A program made the translations under genes and the position numbers. A stretch of 64,000 nt of DNA from Setophaga petechia (taxonomy: Eukaryota; Chordata; Aves; Passeriformes; Parulidae), in the NCBI GenBank assembly GCA_024362935.1, contig JANCRA010000011.1:6193501-6257500 (forward strand). The letters are read 5' to 3'. Shown in pieces: positions 1 to 12,416 of the stretch; the stretch's first letter is position 1, and every line of letters begins with the position of its first letter. The notes under the pieces were generated by a model. It was not told the origin of the DNA, searched no databases, and saw only the letters and a list, made by a program, of their open reading frames with translations.

Positions 1-598
1 CACTTGAACCCCTCTGGTAGAACAGGAGAAAAGGAGGAAACTCAGCATAGATGAGGTGAAAGAGCATCTTTCCCTTCAACTCTAACTGGGATATCTTCAG
101 AAGGAAGAACAATTTTTAGTAAAGGATAATGCCATAGGTAAGGCTGGGATCAATAGGTTTATGATACTTTTGAAGTTCTGTCAATGAATTTTTATTTAGT
201 ATCGAGAACTACTCACCTTGATGTTACATTTTTCTCAAAATTGGGATAATACCTACCTCAAGGAACCCATGAAAATGAATGCATTAATTCCTTAAAAAAT
301 GAATATGAGTTCTCAAAGGATCACACAAGTGCAAAGCAGTATTGATTTTCCCACTCCTGTGGTACAGACAGTTGTGTTAAACTCAGTAAAAAGTCTTTTC
401 CATCTTCTATGGTGATTTTTTTTTGTGGAGAATTGATTGTTTGAGGTGTGTGTAGATATTATACAGTGAGATGGCATTTAGGACATTTCGAAGTTCCCAG
501 TAAAAAGACAATTTGGGCTATATAATATCTCAACAATTAGCGCCATAGAAATCTAGAGCTCTGTTAGCGCCTCTGGTCTGTCCAAATACGTTAGAGGA
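1..598. other. AT-rich unique sequence, no feature recognised
   Basis: No long open frame, recognisable repeat family or RNA gene is visible. It leads directly into the CT-rich microsatellite that starts near position 607. Confidence 0.5.
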
Positions 599-609
599 TT
601 GAATATTTT

Positions 610-708
<99 letters not shown>

Positions 709-1091
709 CTCTCTTTGTGTTTTATTCTTTTTATTTCTTTCTTTCTCTTTATTTCTTTCTCTCTCTTTGTCTTTCTCTCTCTTTCTTTCCCACTCTTTGT
801 GTCATTCTCTTTCTCTTCTCTTTCTCTTTTCTCTTTCTTTCACTTTTTCTTTCCCTCTCTTCCTCTCTCTCTCTTTTTTTTTCTTTCTCTCTCTTTCTCT
901 CTCTTTTCCTCTTTCTTTTTCTTCCTTTCTCTCTTTCTCTTTCTTTCTCTCTCTTTCTCTCTCTCTTTGTCTTTCTCTCTCTCTTTGTCTTTCTCTCCCT
1001 TTCCCTCTTTGTGTCACTCTCTCTTTCTCTTTCTTTCTCTCTCATTTCTCTCTTTCTTTCTCTTCTTTCTCTTCTTTTTTTCCTCTTCCCT
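599..1091. repeat. (CTTT)n microsatellite grading into an imperfect CT-rich tract
   Basis: A pure CTTT array runs from about 611 to 707 (about 24 units). About 380 bp of almost uninterrupted pyrimidine follows on this strand, built of CTTT, CTCT and CTTTGT variants. Open frames on both strands here encode only Phe/Leu/Ser or Arg/Glu/Lys strings. They are a by-product of the repeat and not genes. The pure block at one end with a degraded flank is the usual picture of a young, length-variable array growing beside an older decayed one. Confidence 0.95.
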
Positions 1092-4000
1092 GAAATGACT
1101 GATTTTAGTCAAATGCCTGAATCATGGTTCTGAGTAAATCTCTTCCTCAGTCATTCCTGTGGGAGATACTACACTTCACATAGATGACTGCATTATCTGC
1201 TTGGAGAGAGCATATGGATAAATGACTTAATAGTACAGAAAACAGAAAACCTGCTGAATATGTGGGTGTGTGAGTTTCAGATCCATGAACTGACATACAC
1301 AAGGCAAGAACGTCATAGTTGGATTTTACCCCCGAGTGCCTGCCTGAAACTCTTTTAAGGTCAGTGAACATCTGTCTTCCGTCTGAATTGGAGCAGTCCA
1401 GCTTTGTCCTTTAGAGGTAGAGTGAGTACTTCTCAGTAATGCTTTTCTATTTGGAGACATTGATAGTTTCTGGCTAACAATTATTTAATCGCAAAATTAT
1501 CTGCCAGCTTTAGTTCAAACAAATCTAATTTTGCAATAAAAATGCTCAGTGGTAGAACATATAGGGAGTGACTTGCTGAACAGAAAGTACATTTGTTTAA
1601 CTGACTCTCTGTTGCCCAATATCATCTGGGTTAAAAGTTCCTGCTGTGTGGGCTGAGGGTCATCATGGAATCACATTAAACATTAAAACCAAAGCATGCA
1701 TCACTTTTGCCTGACAGTGTATTTTCATGTGCAGCAGGCACTTTCCTTTAGGGACCTGCTTTTCAGCTAGAGGAAATGAACCATACCCTTGCAGCAGAGA
1801 AATTGCTGAGTGAAAAGGGATATGTTCCCTGGACAGAGATGTGGCTTTGCTGGCAGTACTTTACTGTGGTACATGCTTCATGATGCAATGGTGTAAGGAT
1901 AAAGAGCAGAGGTCTATTATACAGACCATCATGAAGCATGGAGCTGTTTTGGGTTTCATACAGGTGAATTTTTGAATATTTTAAAATGTAAATAGTATTT
2001 CTACTAGCTGTAACTAGAAATTACACTATTGTCAGGCATTGGGCTAATAGAAGAAAAAGAGCAATACAAAATATACCCAGTCATGGCAAAAGTGGAAAAA
2101 AAATGATGTTACTGCAGAGAGCAGTAGATGTAAAAAACTGATAGAGTGCTTATGGTCAGATTTTGCTGCAACAGCTGCCAAGGTGTTGGTGTTGGAAGGT
2201 GTTGGAAAAGCGCTGGAACTATAGAAACTGTAGTTGGCTCCGTACCATCTCCTGTCTTCTCAGCAGAAGGAATCTCTGCTCCTGCCAATACAAAATAAGT
2301 CCTGCACTGATTCTGATACAAAACAGCACTACTGAATAACAATTAAATTAACTTAAAAACCCAAATCAAAGAAACTGATTGAGCATTTTACCTGGAACCT
2401 GTTCCATGATTGCTTGAACTCGTCAGTAAAACTTCCACACAAGTTCAGCAGGTGTTCAATCAGTTCCTTAGCAAAAAGGAAGAAATGACTCTGTTTTATG
2501 GGCTACTGTAAAATCAGAGCTGAAGAATGTAGAAGCTATTGGGTCATAACACCTTATTAATAGTGTACATGTAATTGAAGGAGGCTGAGAATGTAGTCTA
2601 ACAAATGTGAGTTCCCTAAAGATACAGCTGGGTAGACACTACAGATATAGGGCACACACATCCATAGACTTTATGCCTAGGTGTTCTGGTTTGGATAAGG
2701 AGCAAGAGTGTTAATTCCTCTGCTGACTTTAGAGTTCACACTTGGGTAAGGCAGACTGGATTTCTATTTTTCTGAAACTAACCTGGTAGAAATGATGCAG
2801 GAGGATACCTGCCCTCCAACAGTTGATGGGTGTTTAATGAGCAGGATCAGACTAGGCTTGGTTTTCAGGAAAGCATTAAAACCAGAATGTGGACATCACA
2901 TCCTTGTCACCAACTGCTCTACCCCCCGTAACTCCTAGATTCTCTTCTTTTGAAATGCACTAGAGTTCAGGTGAGCTTCTATGGCTTAAATTCAGTAATT
3001 TGGCTCTGATCCAAGAGACACCTATGCATGAATTACAATCTGTGACATGTCAGCCTTCATTTTAACCCACCTTTCCCTGTTGTATTTTATATCTGGTCTT
3101 TATCTGTGCCATGTGGAAGCAAACATCTCTATCACTTTTTTTTTACTCTGTGCTTACTTTTGCTGTAATAAATGTACACTATATGCTTTTGTAGAATGAG
3201 GAGAAGTGGATGCTGCTCCAGTCCAGAACACTGTGTTTTCTGTTGTGTCATTTCCATGCATTGCATGAGTACACCAAGCCACTTTTCTCACTGTCTGGTG
3301 AATACTGCTTTTGCTGCTGTGGGATTCATTCATTAAGAACAATTTAATGGCTAACACCTACTAACTTCAGTGGTTTGTCATCAGTTGTCCTCAATAACTC
3401 TGCCTTCCAGAAGCCAGCCTTTTACATCCAAGGCTGATTCATTCAACCATCAGCTGGCAAAACAGTAAGGCCAGGGACGTAGGTCTGAGGAAAGTGGTAC
3501 CATGAAATAAAAATTAAAGTAGAAGACAACTGTGGCATTTGAGAAAATAAGGCTTGTGAGATTATATTTGCATAAGTAACCTGCTGCTCATTGTTTTGCC
3601 AAATGGAATAAGAAATTCCTAATTGTTTTTTCTTTTTAATAATGATTGATTGCATTTTTTTATTAAGGGACAAAAGCCATTGTGACATATGATAGCTAAT
3701 ATGACTATAAAGATATTTAATCGCAAGGAGTTAATTCAAGAGTAAAAATTCATTTAAGTTTCAAAGATTATTTGCTCTGCATTTGATCCCTCTTTTGTTT
3801 TACATAGTGTTGTCAGGTCCTGAGTTGTAGCTTGTTTTCTTTGCCAATTTTCAAATTCAAGTTATAAAGCTCCAACTTCACCAGTACAGACAGAAGACCA
3901 TGCAAGGCATTCTACTGCTTTAGCTGATACAGGAAAAACAATATGAACCATACTGTGCCCTTCTTTTATATAAGCCTTTAGTGGTTATCCTTCTGAATGG

Positions 4001-5349
4001 TCCCATGGTTGTAGAATAGTAATAGTTATATAAGCGCTACTTTGGGGTTGACAGGCTGAACCTCCTCAGAGAATGAAAGAGAAGAAAAAAAATTCAAGTT
4101 GTGGAGAAAACAGAATGAACTGACTGATAGAGCAGGCCAGGTACAAAGATCATACATGTGATCTGATTCCTACTTTCCCAGATGTGAGAAAAGAGTAACA
4201 CCTCCAGAAATTCAAGTGGGTTTCTACCTCCAGCCTGTGTTTATTGAACTCTGTTGTTGCAGAGTAAAAGAGATGGAAATTCTTCTCTTGGATCTCTTTT
4301 CACCAGAATGTGATGCAAAGAAGCACCAGATAGCATTGCTTTGTGAACTGAATGCATAAAAATGCCAGTTAGATTGATTCTGGAATTAAACATGGTTCTC
4401 TTAACCTTTTATATTCCCAGAACATACAAAGTTCTTTTTTTCTGGAGAATGTTTGTAGTAAAAAAATCACTCTAGTTAGAGTTGGAAGCAATGCTAAAGA
4501 CAAGCTCCTTTAAAATTGATGTCACTATCATGAAGAATAAAGAAGGACATGTCACCAGTTTCCTTGAGAAGACACTGAAGCCTTCATTCACATAAAGAAT
4601 GAATCCATAAAAAAGAGTTGTTGGCTTTTTTAGCAGAAATTTGACCAGTCTTTTGTTAAGACAAAGTTAAAAGGACTTCTGAAACTAGCTATATAATCTT
4701 TCCACCCCTACCACATTCTGATCTCAATGAGACTTTAGAAAAGGTTACTTGCCTAGAATTGAATCCAGTCATTCTTACACATTTAAAAGAGATTTTGGAT
4801 ATCAGATGCCTGTGTGCTAAGCTGGGATTGCTTCAGCAAGCCTGAAAAATGTTCTCTGCCTGCTGTTCTGCTCCTGGGAGCTCTGAGCATTGGATGGCAT
4901 TTTCAAGATGCTGTTCACAGTAACATTGCATTATGTAGGAAAACAGAAATAAAATTAATCACAGTCTATACACGGCCATCTCCCTGCACAAAGTTCAGCA
5001 CTGTCCAGCTCTTAGCCAAACACAATTGCCTCCTTCAGACTTCCTCTGCTATGCCTCTGTATCAGAGGAAGTTGCAATAGTTTTATGACTGAACCTTCGC
5101 CCTGAGTTCAGTCATCAATGTTCCTGCTAACATGCTAAATTTGTATCTGGGTTTGGCATGTCAGTGACTGGAAAGACTTATGGATTCAGTCAGCATCTCT
5201 TTCTCAACTCAGCACCAGAAAGCAAGAACCTGAGGTCTTGTCAACCTTAATGTGCACTTCTAGCTCATTTCAGGTCCAGGTCAAGAGAGCTTTTTACTAC
5301 ACCAAAAGTGGCTTAAAACACAGCAGAGCCAAAAGAAAATTCTGTCCCC
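1092..5349. other. Unique AT-rich sequence, no gene recognised
   Basis: Short random open frames only, the longest about 88 codons, with no domain or splice pattern I can support. It contains one perfect inverted repeat (1872-1940), listed separately. Confidence 0.5.
1872..1940. repeat. Perfect 14-bp inverted repeat with 41-nt loop
   Basis: CATGCTTCATGATG at 1872-1885 is the exact reverse complement of CATCATGAAGCATG at 1927-1940. The loop (1886-1926) shows no obvious further pairing. No flanking target-site duplication or transposon terminus was recognised, so the origin is unknown. Confidence 0.9.
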
Positions 5350-5840
5350 TCAATGCAGAAAGGACATGGAGGTGCTGGAATATGTCCAGAGAAGAGCAAT
5401 GGAGCTGGTGAAGGGTCTGGAGCACAAGTCCTGCGAGGAGCAGCAGAGGGAGCTGGAGGTGTTTAGCCTGGAGAAGAGGAGGCTCGGGGGGCCCTTACTG
5501 TTCTCTCCAAGTACCTGAAAGGAGGCTGTAATCAGGTGGAGTCAGTGTCTTCTCCCAGGCAAACAGTGACAGGACAAGAGGACATAGTATTAATGTGCAT
5601 CCGGAGAGGTTTGGGTTGGACATTGGGATGAATTTCTTCGCAGAAATGTTGATTAGACATTGGAATGGACTCCTTAGTGAGGTGTGGAATCACTGTCCAG
5701 GGAAGTATTTAAGGACAGACTGGACATGGTGTTTAATGCCAGGGTCTAGTTGACATGGTGGCTGGTCATGGGTTGGATTTCAATGATGTCAGAGGTATTT
5801 TTCAACCTAATTTATTCTGTGATTCAGTGATTCTGTGATT
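5350..5840 (+). mobile_element. CR1 LINE, 5'-truncated 3' end
   Basis: The segment follows the familiar CR1 3' end. First comes the remnant of the reverse-transcriptase ORF end (GGACATGGAGGTGCTGGA, then GCCTGGAGAAGAGGAGGCTC), then the 3' untranslated part, then the terminal octamer-like tail ATTCTGTGATTCAGTGATTCTGTGATT at about 5814-5840. CR1 copies are typically 5'-truncated, as here, and this one carries no intact frame. Orientation is plus. Divergence from the remembered consensus is substantial, so it is an old copy. Confidence 0.85.
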
Positions 5841-6431
5841 TGTATCTGTGTACACTGGTTTCAGCTCCAGCAGCCTCTATTTCTAGTGACAGGACAAGGA
5901 ACTAAAATATGAGACGAGATACCTAGTGTAATTCCTGCTTCCTTCAATATATTCTTACAGTCCGTGATTGTAGCCAGCCTGCTGATTTTGGCCTGGAGTC
6001 AGCTGCCAGGTCTCAGGTGACAGCTGTGACTAATGACTGAGATATTGGAAAGAGTAACTTCAGCTCTCTGCACCAGGATCCTGGTTTGCTTCCTCATGCC
6101 CAGGCCAGGAGGGTGGTAGATCCGTGTCAGAGCTTACATGCTGGCTCACTTTCCCTGGTAAACTCACAGGCATCCTAGGTTTGGGCATTTCCCACAAGAA
6201 TACTCTGACTCAGCACTGCATTTCTGTGACAGCTCACATCCTCACCCAGTCCCGTCCTGAGGCAGCGGCTGTCTCAGGAAGTAATTTTGTTATTTTTCTC
6301 CCAAAACATCTCTCAAGGGGGCTTTTAAATATAAGGACTAAGATCTTGAGACACCATTATTTTCTTGGGAGAAAGAGGTCAGTTAAACATTTTTTTCATT
6401 ACTCTCCCATCTATTATGTTGAAGGTTTTTG
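5841..6431. other. Unassigned sequence between CR1 and poly(T) tract
   Basis: No repeat family or gene recognised. The open frame that starts at 6124 simply runs into the poly(T) tract and is not supported as coding. Confidence 0.4.
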
Positions 6432-6730
6432 TTTTTTTTTTTTTTTTTTTTTACAGCCACATTGTATCGGTAAATGTTTTATTTCTTTCTTTTAATTTCT
6501 ACCTGGCCATTTATACTCCCTTCCTCATAACCACACAGCAGCCTCAGATAAAACAATTGAAAACTTAGATGGCACATACAATGCTTACAGCTTAATATAG
6601 TATCGGCTATGTTCTCTGTGCATTATTTTATTTTATACTTACAGTTGTGTGGATACTTTTAAACATGTAACTGTAGCTATGCACCTTGCTGAGAAGTTTT
6701 CAAGTAGTACATCCAATATGTATGAGACCT
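6432..6730 (-). pseudogene. Possible retrocopied mRNA 3' end (poly(A) on the minus strand)
   Basis: Read on the minus strand, AATAAA (6483-6478) is followed by 25 nt and then by 21 consecutive A residues (6452-6432), the layout of a polyadenylated transcript copied into DNA. The sequence upstream of the signal reads like an AT-rich 3' UTR. I cannot identify the parent gene, the 5' limit is a guess, and no target-site duplication was found. A chance poly(T) run beside TTTATT is a real alternative. CR1 does not efficiently mobilise polyadenylated mRNAs, so retrocopies are rare in birds. Confidence 0.3.
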
Positions 6731-6749
6731 TTATTTAAAAAAAAAAAAA

Positions 6750-8099
6750 GAGAAACTCTAAAAATCCATTGAGATGATTCCAGAAAAGAGCCAGACTACA
6801 GCAAAGACACTGAACATCTAAAATAAAATAGCATCTATTTATTCTGACATGTGGAAAAACATGTCCAGGAGCTAGCAAATAATGTAAAACTACATACTGC
6901 TAGCCTTCACAGAAAATTCAGGGCAGCATAATGCAAGTTCTCCTAGAGTTCAGCATTGATTATTATGCTAATATGGCCATAAAAATAAGAGCATATGGCT
7001 GGAAGAGACAGTCTAGGTCATGATCTAGTAGACAGTCTGGATCACGTAGGTTAAAACACCCAGAGCTGTGGGCAACTGAGGAAAAATCTCTGGTTCCAAA
7101 GGCTGTAGAGACTTCACAAGTAACTAACCCCCTAGTCTGCAGAGCATCTCCATCACCCTGTACTGAATTTATAGTTTTACACAGGCTAAGTGTCGCAGCT
7201 GTGCCATGGAAAGCATGAGTGAGAAACTGAGAACTTCTCTCTACTAGCATAATACATGTTAAACAAAACTCACTCAAGGACTGACAAATTTCTTCTCTAT
7301 ATAGAAAGGCAGGAGAAAAAAGTCCTTTAAACTAAAACTTTGAGGAAGACTCCCCTCTTGATTACTTCTTTAACCCTTAGTGTCAGCCTTGAGCTGTATA
7401 ATGCACTATGACCCTCAAACATATCTTGTAAGCTTTCTCCCTGCACTTATGATGAATATTTTCCAGTTTCAAAACTGAAAGAAAAATCTGCCTCTCTTAG
7501 AAACTACAGCATCCACCTGGGGAAATACTCCCATGCCTCCATATGTAAAATGCTTTGAGAACAAGTTATAAATTCAATATAAGCTCAGAAAATTCCAGGT
7601 ACTTAGGGTATGTCTCTGCCTATGACATATGTGGAGTCTGATTGCCCATGCCCACAGCCTGACTCAGAAGCTTAAAGATGGTCACCCCATGTCATTTGGG
7701 ATACTATAACTTACCTGCAAAATCTACATAGGTCTGGCAAATACTACTCAGTAGATCTTGTAGAAGAACTTTTCTGGGCTGGGAGGTGGAGGCCAGGAGC
7801 AGTGCCTGAGGTTATGGCACTAGCTGATGCTGTCTAGAGGACTGAAGTGAGCCACCAGTGTCCTAGTCCCAGACATTGCCTTACTCTGCTACATAGCTCT
7901 CCCTATACATCAACTGAAGTTCACCTTAAAACAAATTTAGCTTCACTTTTGCCTGGAGCCTGTGTGGATGCTCTTAAAATTTTGCTTCTCAGATACCAGG
8001 AATTTCCAGAATAGATTTATTCCTGATCAATTTACAGTTATTTGATTTTATGTTAGTGCATGTATTTAGCTTAAGCCATTCTATAGAGACATATATCTA
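6750..8099. other. Unique sequence, no gene recognised
   Basis: A 13-bp A run (6737-6749) precedes it. The 104-codon minus-strand frame at 6963-7277 has no recognisable domain and I treat it as chance. Confidence 0.4.
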
Positions 8100-8420
8100 G
8101 AGTCCTCATTTATCCTCTTCCATTTCTTTTTTTGCTTGGCTAAACAACCTTGGCTAAGAAACCTCTGCAAGGTCTCATTGTAAGTCCTTCTCATTACTAA
8201 ATCATTTTTATAGATTGTTTCTGCTTCTCTTTCAGTTCAATTCTATCTTTTTTGAACATAGATGACCAGCCCAGCACACAATATTCCAAATGACACCTCT
8301 TGCAATGTTTTGTTGCAGTGGCACTTCTGCAATTCCCTATCTCACATTAACATTGTGCTGTGCACCTTTTAACATAAACAACCATTCAATTCTGGAAACA
8401 TTTTTGAAATTTGAGGCACT
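8100..8420 (-). mobile_element. Old, diverged CR1-type LINE fragment
   Basis: Read on the minus strand this resembles the interior of the 3' part of an ancient CR1 lineage. The plus strand shows phrases such as TATTCCAAATGACACCTCT and TGGCACTTCTGCAATTCCC, in the order they hold in CR1 reverse-complement copies. It is heavily mutated with no open frame. The assignment is from memory of the family. Confidence 0.45.
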
Positions 8421-11400
8421 TAAATGTAATAAATCTGAGGAATAAAATATTTAACTTACAATTTCTGTAGAGCTAGGAAGGTTGATACAGGATTTTTGTG
8501 CAGGAGGAAATTTTACGTGAGTTGCTTCTTTTGTCTTTTGTTCACTTCCCAATTTCCTTACATGCTGCCAAAGAGATTTTCCATCAGCACTTTGTCATTT
8601 CACAGTAAACAGCCATCGGTTCTTCAGGTTCTCCGTATATCAGTAATTGAGGACACTCTTTTACCATTTTTTTTTTCTGTTAGTAAAGAAGTAAGTCTTA
8701 TCTCCATCATTTATTTTTTGTCCCTTATCTACAATCAGCATCATTTGCTGATACATGTCTCATGTAGTTCAATTGTCAAAAGGCACTGATGTCAGGGTCT
8801 GAGACCATTACCAGCAGACTCTTGAGAGTAAGAACTGCCACAGTCTGTAATAAACCTATGTGAATTTAAATGATGCATTCATACATGGTATGTGATTTAT
8901 GTTACAGTGTGACAGAGACAGAAATCCCAGTTTGCAAAATGCAATCAGGATACTCACCTCACTCACAAAACCACAATGTTTCACCTCGGACTGTCAAGAA
9001 ATAAAGTTTATCTTTATCAAACAGACATGGACTTAAAGGATATTATAACAGAAATTTTAACCTTGGTTAAAATACCTGACTAGGAGAGGAATATATACAA
9101 ATTCTTTCCTGTCACTAAATGCTTATAGAATCACAACCCATCATCCGAATTGCAAAGGACTTTCTCCTTACACTGTTGGCATTTAGGTCCTGGAATGTGA
9201 AATAGTTTTGCATTTCAAGTTAAATAAGCTACTTGCAGAGTGGATGAAAGAAGAATAAGTTCAAGCTAATATAAATTGGTGCCACCTATCTTTCTAAGCA
9301 CACTAACATGAAGCAGAGGAAAATTGAGAGGAATGCTAAATAGGAAATGCAGATAAAATCCTTATTATCAGTGTTTCTCTGCTCCACCCCAGCATGAGTA
9401 TCATTTTGTGCAGAGAATATTGGTGGAAGTTTTTTACTCTTTTCTCCTGCTTTGTTCTATAAATATCCACATTCCTAATGCTCCATTTAGTGCCTACAAA
9501 TTCCATTAATTTTTACCCTTTCTTTATTGGCAATACTCTTGTTCTAGCCTCAGTTGTCTTATTTTCTTGAACAACTCTGCGGAGTCTGTCATTACCATCA
9601 TTCACACATTAACCTGTGTAAAACTTTTCTTTGGTAAGAGCAACTGAAGAGGCTTTGGCTTTTGTGTTGTCTTACCCCTCACTAACATAACATAGGAATT
9701 ACATGAAGACTCCTTTTTTTTTTCTTCAAAGGTAAAGACAAAACTCTAGAAGAAGTAATATTTGTGTTTCTTTCATCACAGTGATGAATCCCAGCTTCTC
9801 TTTTCAACAGAAAGTGCAAATATTCCTGTGGCAGAGGAGAATCTGCTATTCATCCCAAGAAATTAAATAGTAAAGCCAGTACTGACTGTTTTGGTGGGGG
9901 GTGTGACATAGCACATGAGCAACCTATGAATAATATATTTTTGAGGACTTGGTAATGCAGATACTGACAAAATATCTCCAATATTTCTGTCACTTTACAA
10001 TGTCCTTAGACCTCATTCAGTTGTAGACTTCATCACCTACGATACAAGTTCAAGGGACTGAAGCATATCTTCCCCATTGCCTTAAAACTTAAACACTGCT
10101 TAAACAAGCCCTTAAACACTGCTTCTGACATCCTTGTGGAGGTTCTCAAAAGCCTTCTCTGCTGCACTTGGCTGTTTTAAGGCTTGTCTGTGGATGCATA
10201 GCATTCACCTCAACCCTTGCCCTCTGTGAATTTGGCTTCCGGATGGAATCCTGGCAGACAGATACCTGTCAGCGCTGTACTGGAAGGATCCTGCCGTCAT
10301 CTGTTTCAAGCTCTCTGAACAGGAAAACGAGAGGAGGGTTTTGTATTTCAAAGGACTATAGAGCTCAGGGATGGTTTTTTAAAATTGAAATTCTGACTGC
10401 AAGAGTCATTAAATATAGTTCTGCTTCTCTTCTAGACTGTGAGATCAAACAGCTCAGGCAACAGGAGGAATATTTGCTGACTTACGGTACATGTACAATT
10501 TTTGCAGATTGGTTGGCTTCACTCTGCAACTTACTATGAAAAGGACATAAAAATGTCATTGACATGTCTGGTTTTGTGCTGAAAAAATCCTATGCTAAAG
10601 CATTTTCCCCAATCTGTTTCTGAACTTTTTCTTCATGGATATTTAAGTTCTAGAACTTGTTTTTCTGGAGTCTGTTGACACGTTTTAAAAGAGACTATAG
10701 GGTTTGAAAGTTATCTCAGTTTTGACTTGATGAACAGTATTTTATTTGAAGGATCTGGTAGGAAAATAATTAATTTTCATGATATTAATTAATGGGAAGA
10801 GAAACCATAAAAAGTTATGCATAATTTAGTAATGTCCAAGACCATAACCCAGAAATCTTGACTCTGTGCTCACTATAGAACCATAATCTTCACTAAATTC
10901 ATCAGAGCATTGTCTTTAACCTTAGGGTAGAAATCACACTACAAAAAAAACCCAATCAACCAACCCAAAATAAAAAGAAAAAAAAATCCCTGTCCTATTA
11001 ATGACCTATAAGAGGGACCCAGTTTATGTTTTTCAGTTTATCACATTTCAGCTTCACAAAACTGAGCCCCCAAAATATGGAAGCAGGCAGCTAAGCAGAA
11101 GAATATCCCTAAACTGAAACTCAAGTTTTTTTAGGATGCCTAACCAGAAGTACATGTGCTTGTACAATCTTCAACTTGAGTGTGTGGGCAGTGCTGATTT
11201 TCTGTAGTAAGAAATGAGTATTTGGATACAGTTTCATTACTTTAGCAAAAGTCTGTTAGTGAAAGTTAATGTTTTGCATCTAAAGAGTCGATTTCACAAT
11301 TACACTACTTAAAAGTGGTTGGTAGCCAAAGAAGGAGAGAGAAGGTTGTTAACTTATATAAAATATCAAAAGAATTTCTGTTACTTCCTAGGAATCAAGA

Positions 11401-12051
11401 GTGTCTCTGAATAATGAGGATCTATAAATATTCCATTATTGCTTTTATTTTCAATAAAAAAGAAACCTCCAAACCAATGGAATGCTGTTGTTTTGTCCAT
11501 AAATAATCTGAAGATTAATGAGGAAATATGGAAAAATGTAAGATATGCACCCTTTCTGTAACATATATCAAAAGAACCTGCAAATTTTTGAGACATGGGA
11601 CTGTCAAGTGTAAAGGAAAGTTTTGAAATATATCAAAATGGGGGAATCATGATAAATAGGTATGGGATCTGGTAAGAAATGTGCAGAATGAGGTCATCAC
11701 AGCACAAACCCCAAGAGACTGTTTACTGCACCACACAGAAAAAGACATGGGATCATAAGAATTCATCAGCACGCATAGTTTGGTGAATGGGCCATTGTAA
11801 GGACCCTTGCAAGAAAGATTTGTGGCACCATTTAATTGACTGACTGTCTTGTCCTTTTTGAGAGATTTGATTCCCTGTTTGAGTGCTACACTATAGGAAG
11901 ACCCTAATTGTTTTCTAAGCAACACTGTTTGTGCAACACCTTACATGAAGAAAAAGAGGATTTAAAATCTTAATGTAAATACTCCTAGCGTGGTTTCTCA
12001 GCTCTTTAGATGAAGCTGGTATTTTTGTGACTCTTCACAAAGAAATAAAGT
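8421..12051. other. Unique AT-rich sequence, no gene recognised
   Basis: Contains a 14-bp direct repeat CTTAAACACTGCTT at 10088-10101 and 10111-10124 (period 23). A 123-codon frame at 10168-10539 begins at a TTG codon and shows no domain, so it is not annotated as a gene. Confidence 0.4.
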
Positions 12052-12416
12052 CATAGAAACACAGAATAATAGAATGGGTTGTGTTGGAAGGGACCTGACA
12101 CAGGCAGGGACACCTTCCACTAGATCAGGTTGCTCAAAGCCTCATCCAACCTGTCCTTGAACACTTCCATGCACTGGGCATTCACAGCTTGTCTAAGCAA
12201 CTTGTTCCAGCATCTCACCACACTCACTGTAAAGAATTTATTCCTTTTGTCTCTTTACATACCCTCTTTCACTTTAAAATTGTTTCCTTTTGTACTGTCA
12301 CATCAGGACCTGATAAAAAAATCTTTCTCCATCTTTTTTATAAGACTCCTTTAAATATTGAAAGGCTGTTTTAAGGTGTCCCCAGACACTTCTTTTTTTT
12401 CCAGGCTAAACCTAGA
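12052..12416 (-). mobile_element. CR1 LINE 3' end, inverted
   Basis: The plus strand begins with the reverse complement of a CR1 tail (ACAGAATAATAGAATGGGTT). It continues through GTTGGAAGGGACCT, AGGTTGCTCAAAGCC and TGTCCTTGAACACTTCCA, and ends near TCCAGGCTAAACC. This is the standard order of CR1 3' untranslated and ORF-end sequence read backwards. It is moderately conserved and non-coding. Confidence 0.88.

Noticed and set aside
599..1133. Several overlapping open frames of 98-164 codons on both strands
   Set aside because: They encode only Phe/Leu/Ser or Arg/Glu/Lys strings produced by the CT-rich microsatellite.
10168..10539. 123-codon plus-strand frame
   Set aside because: Opens at TTG, not ATG, and has no domain, conserved motif or splice context.
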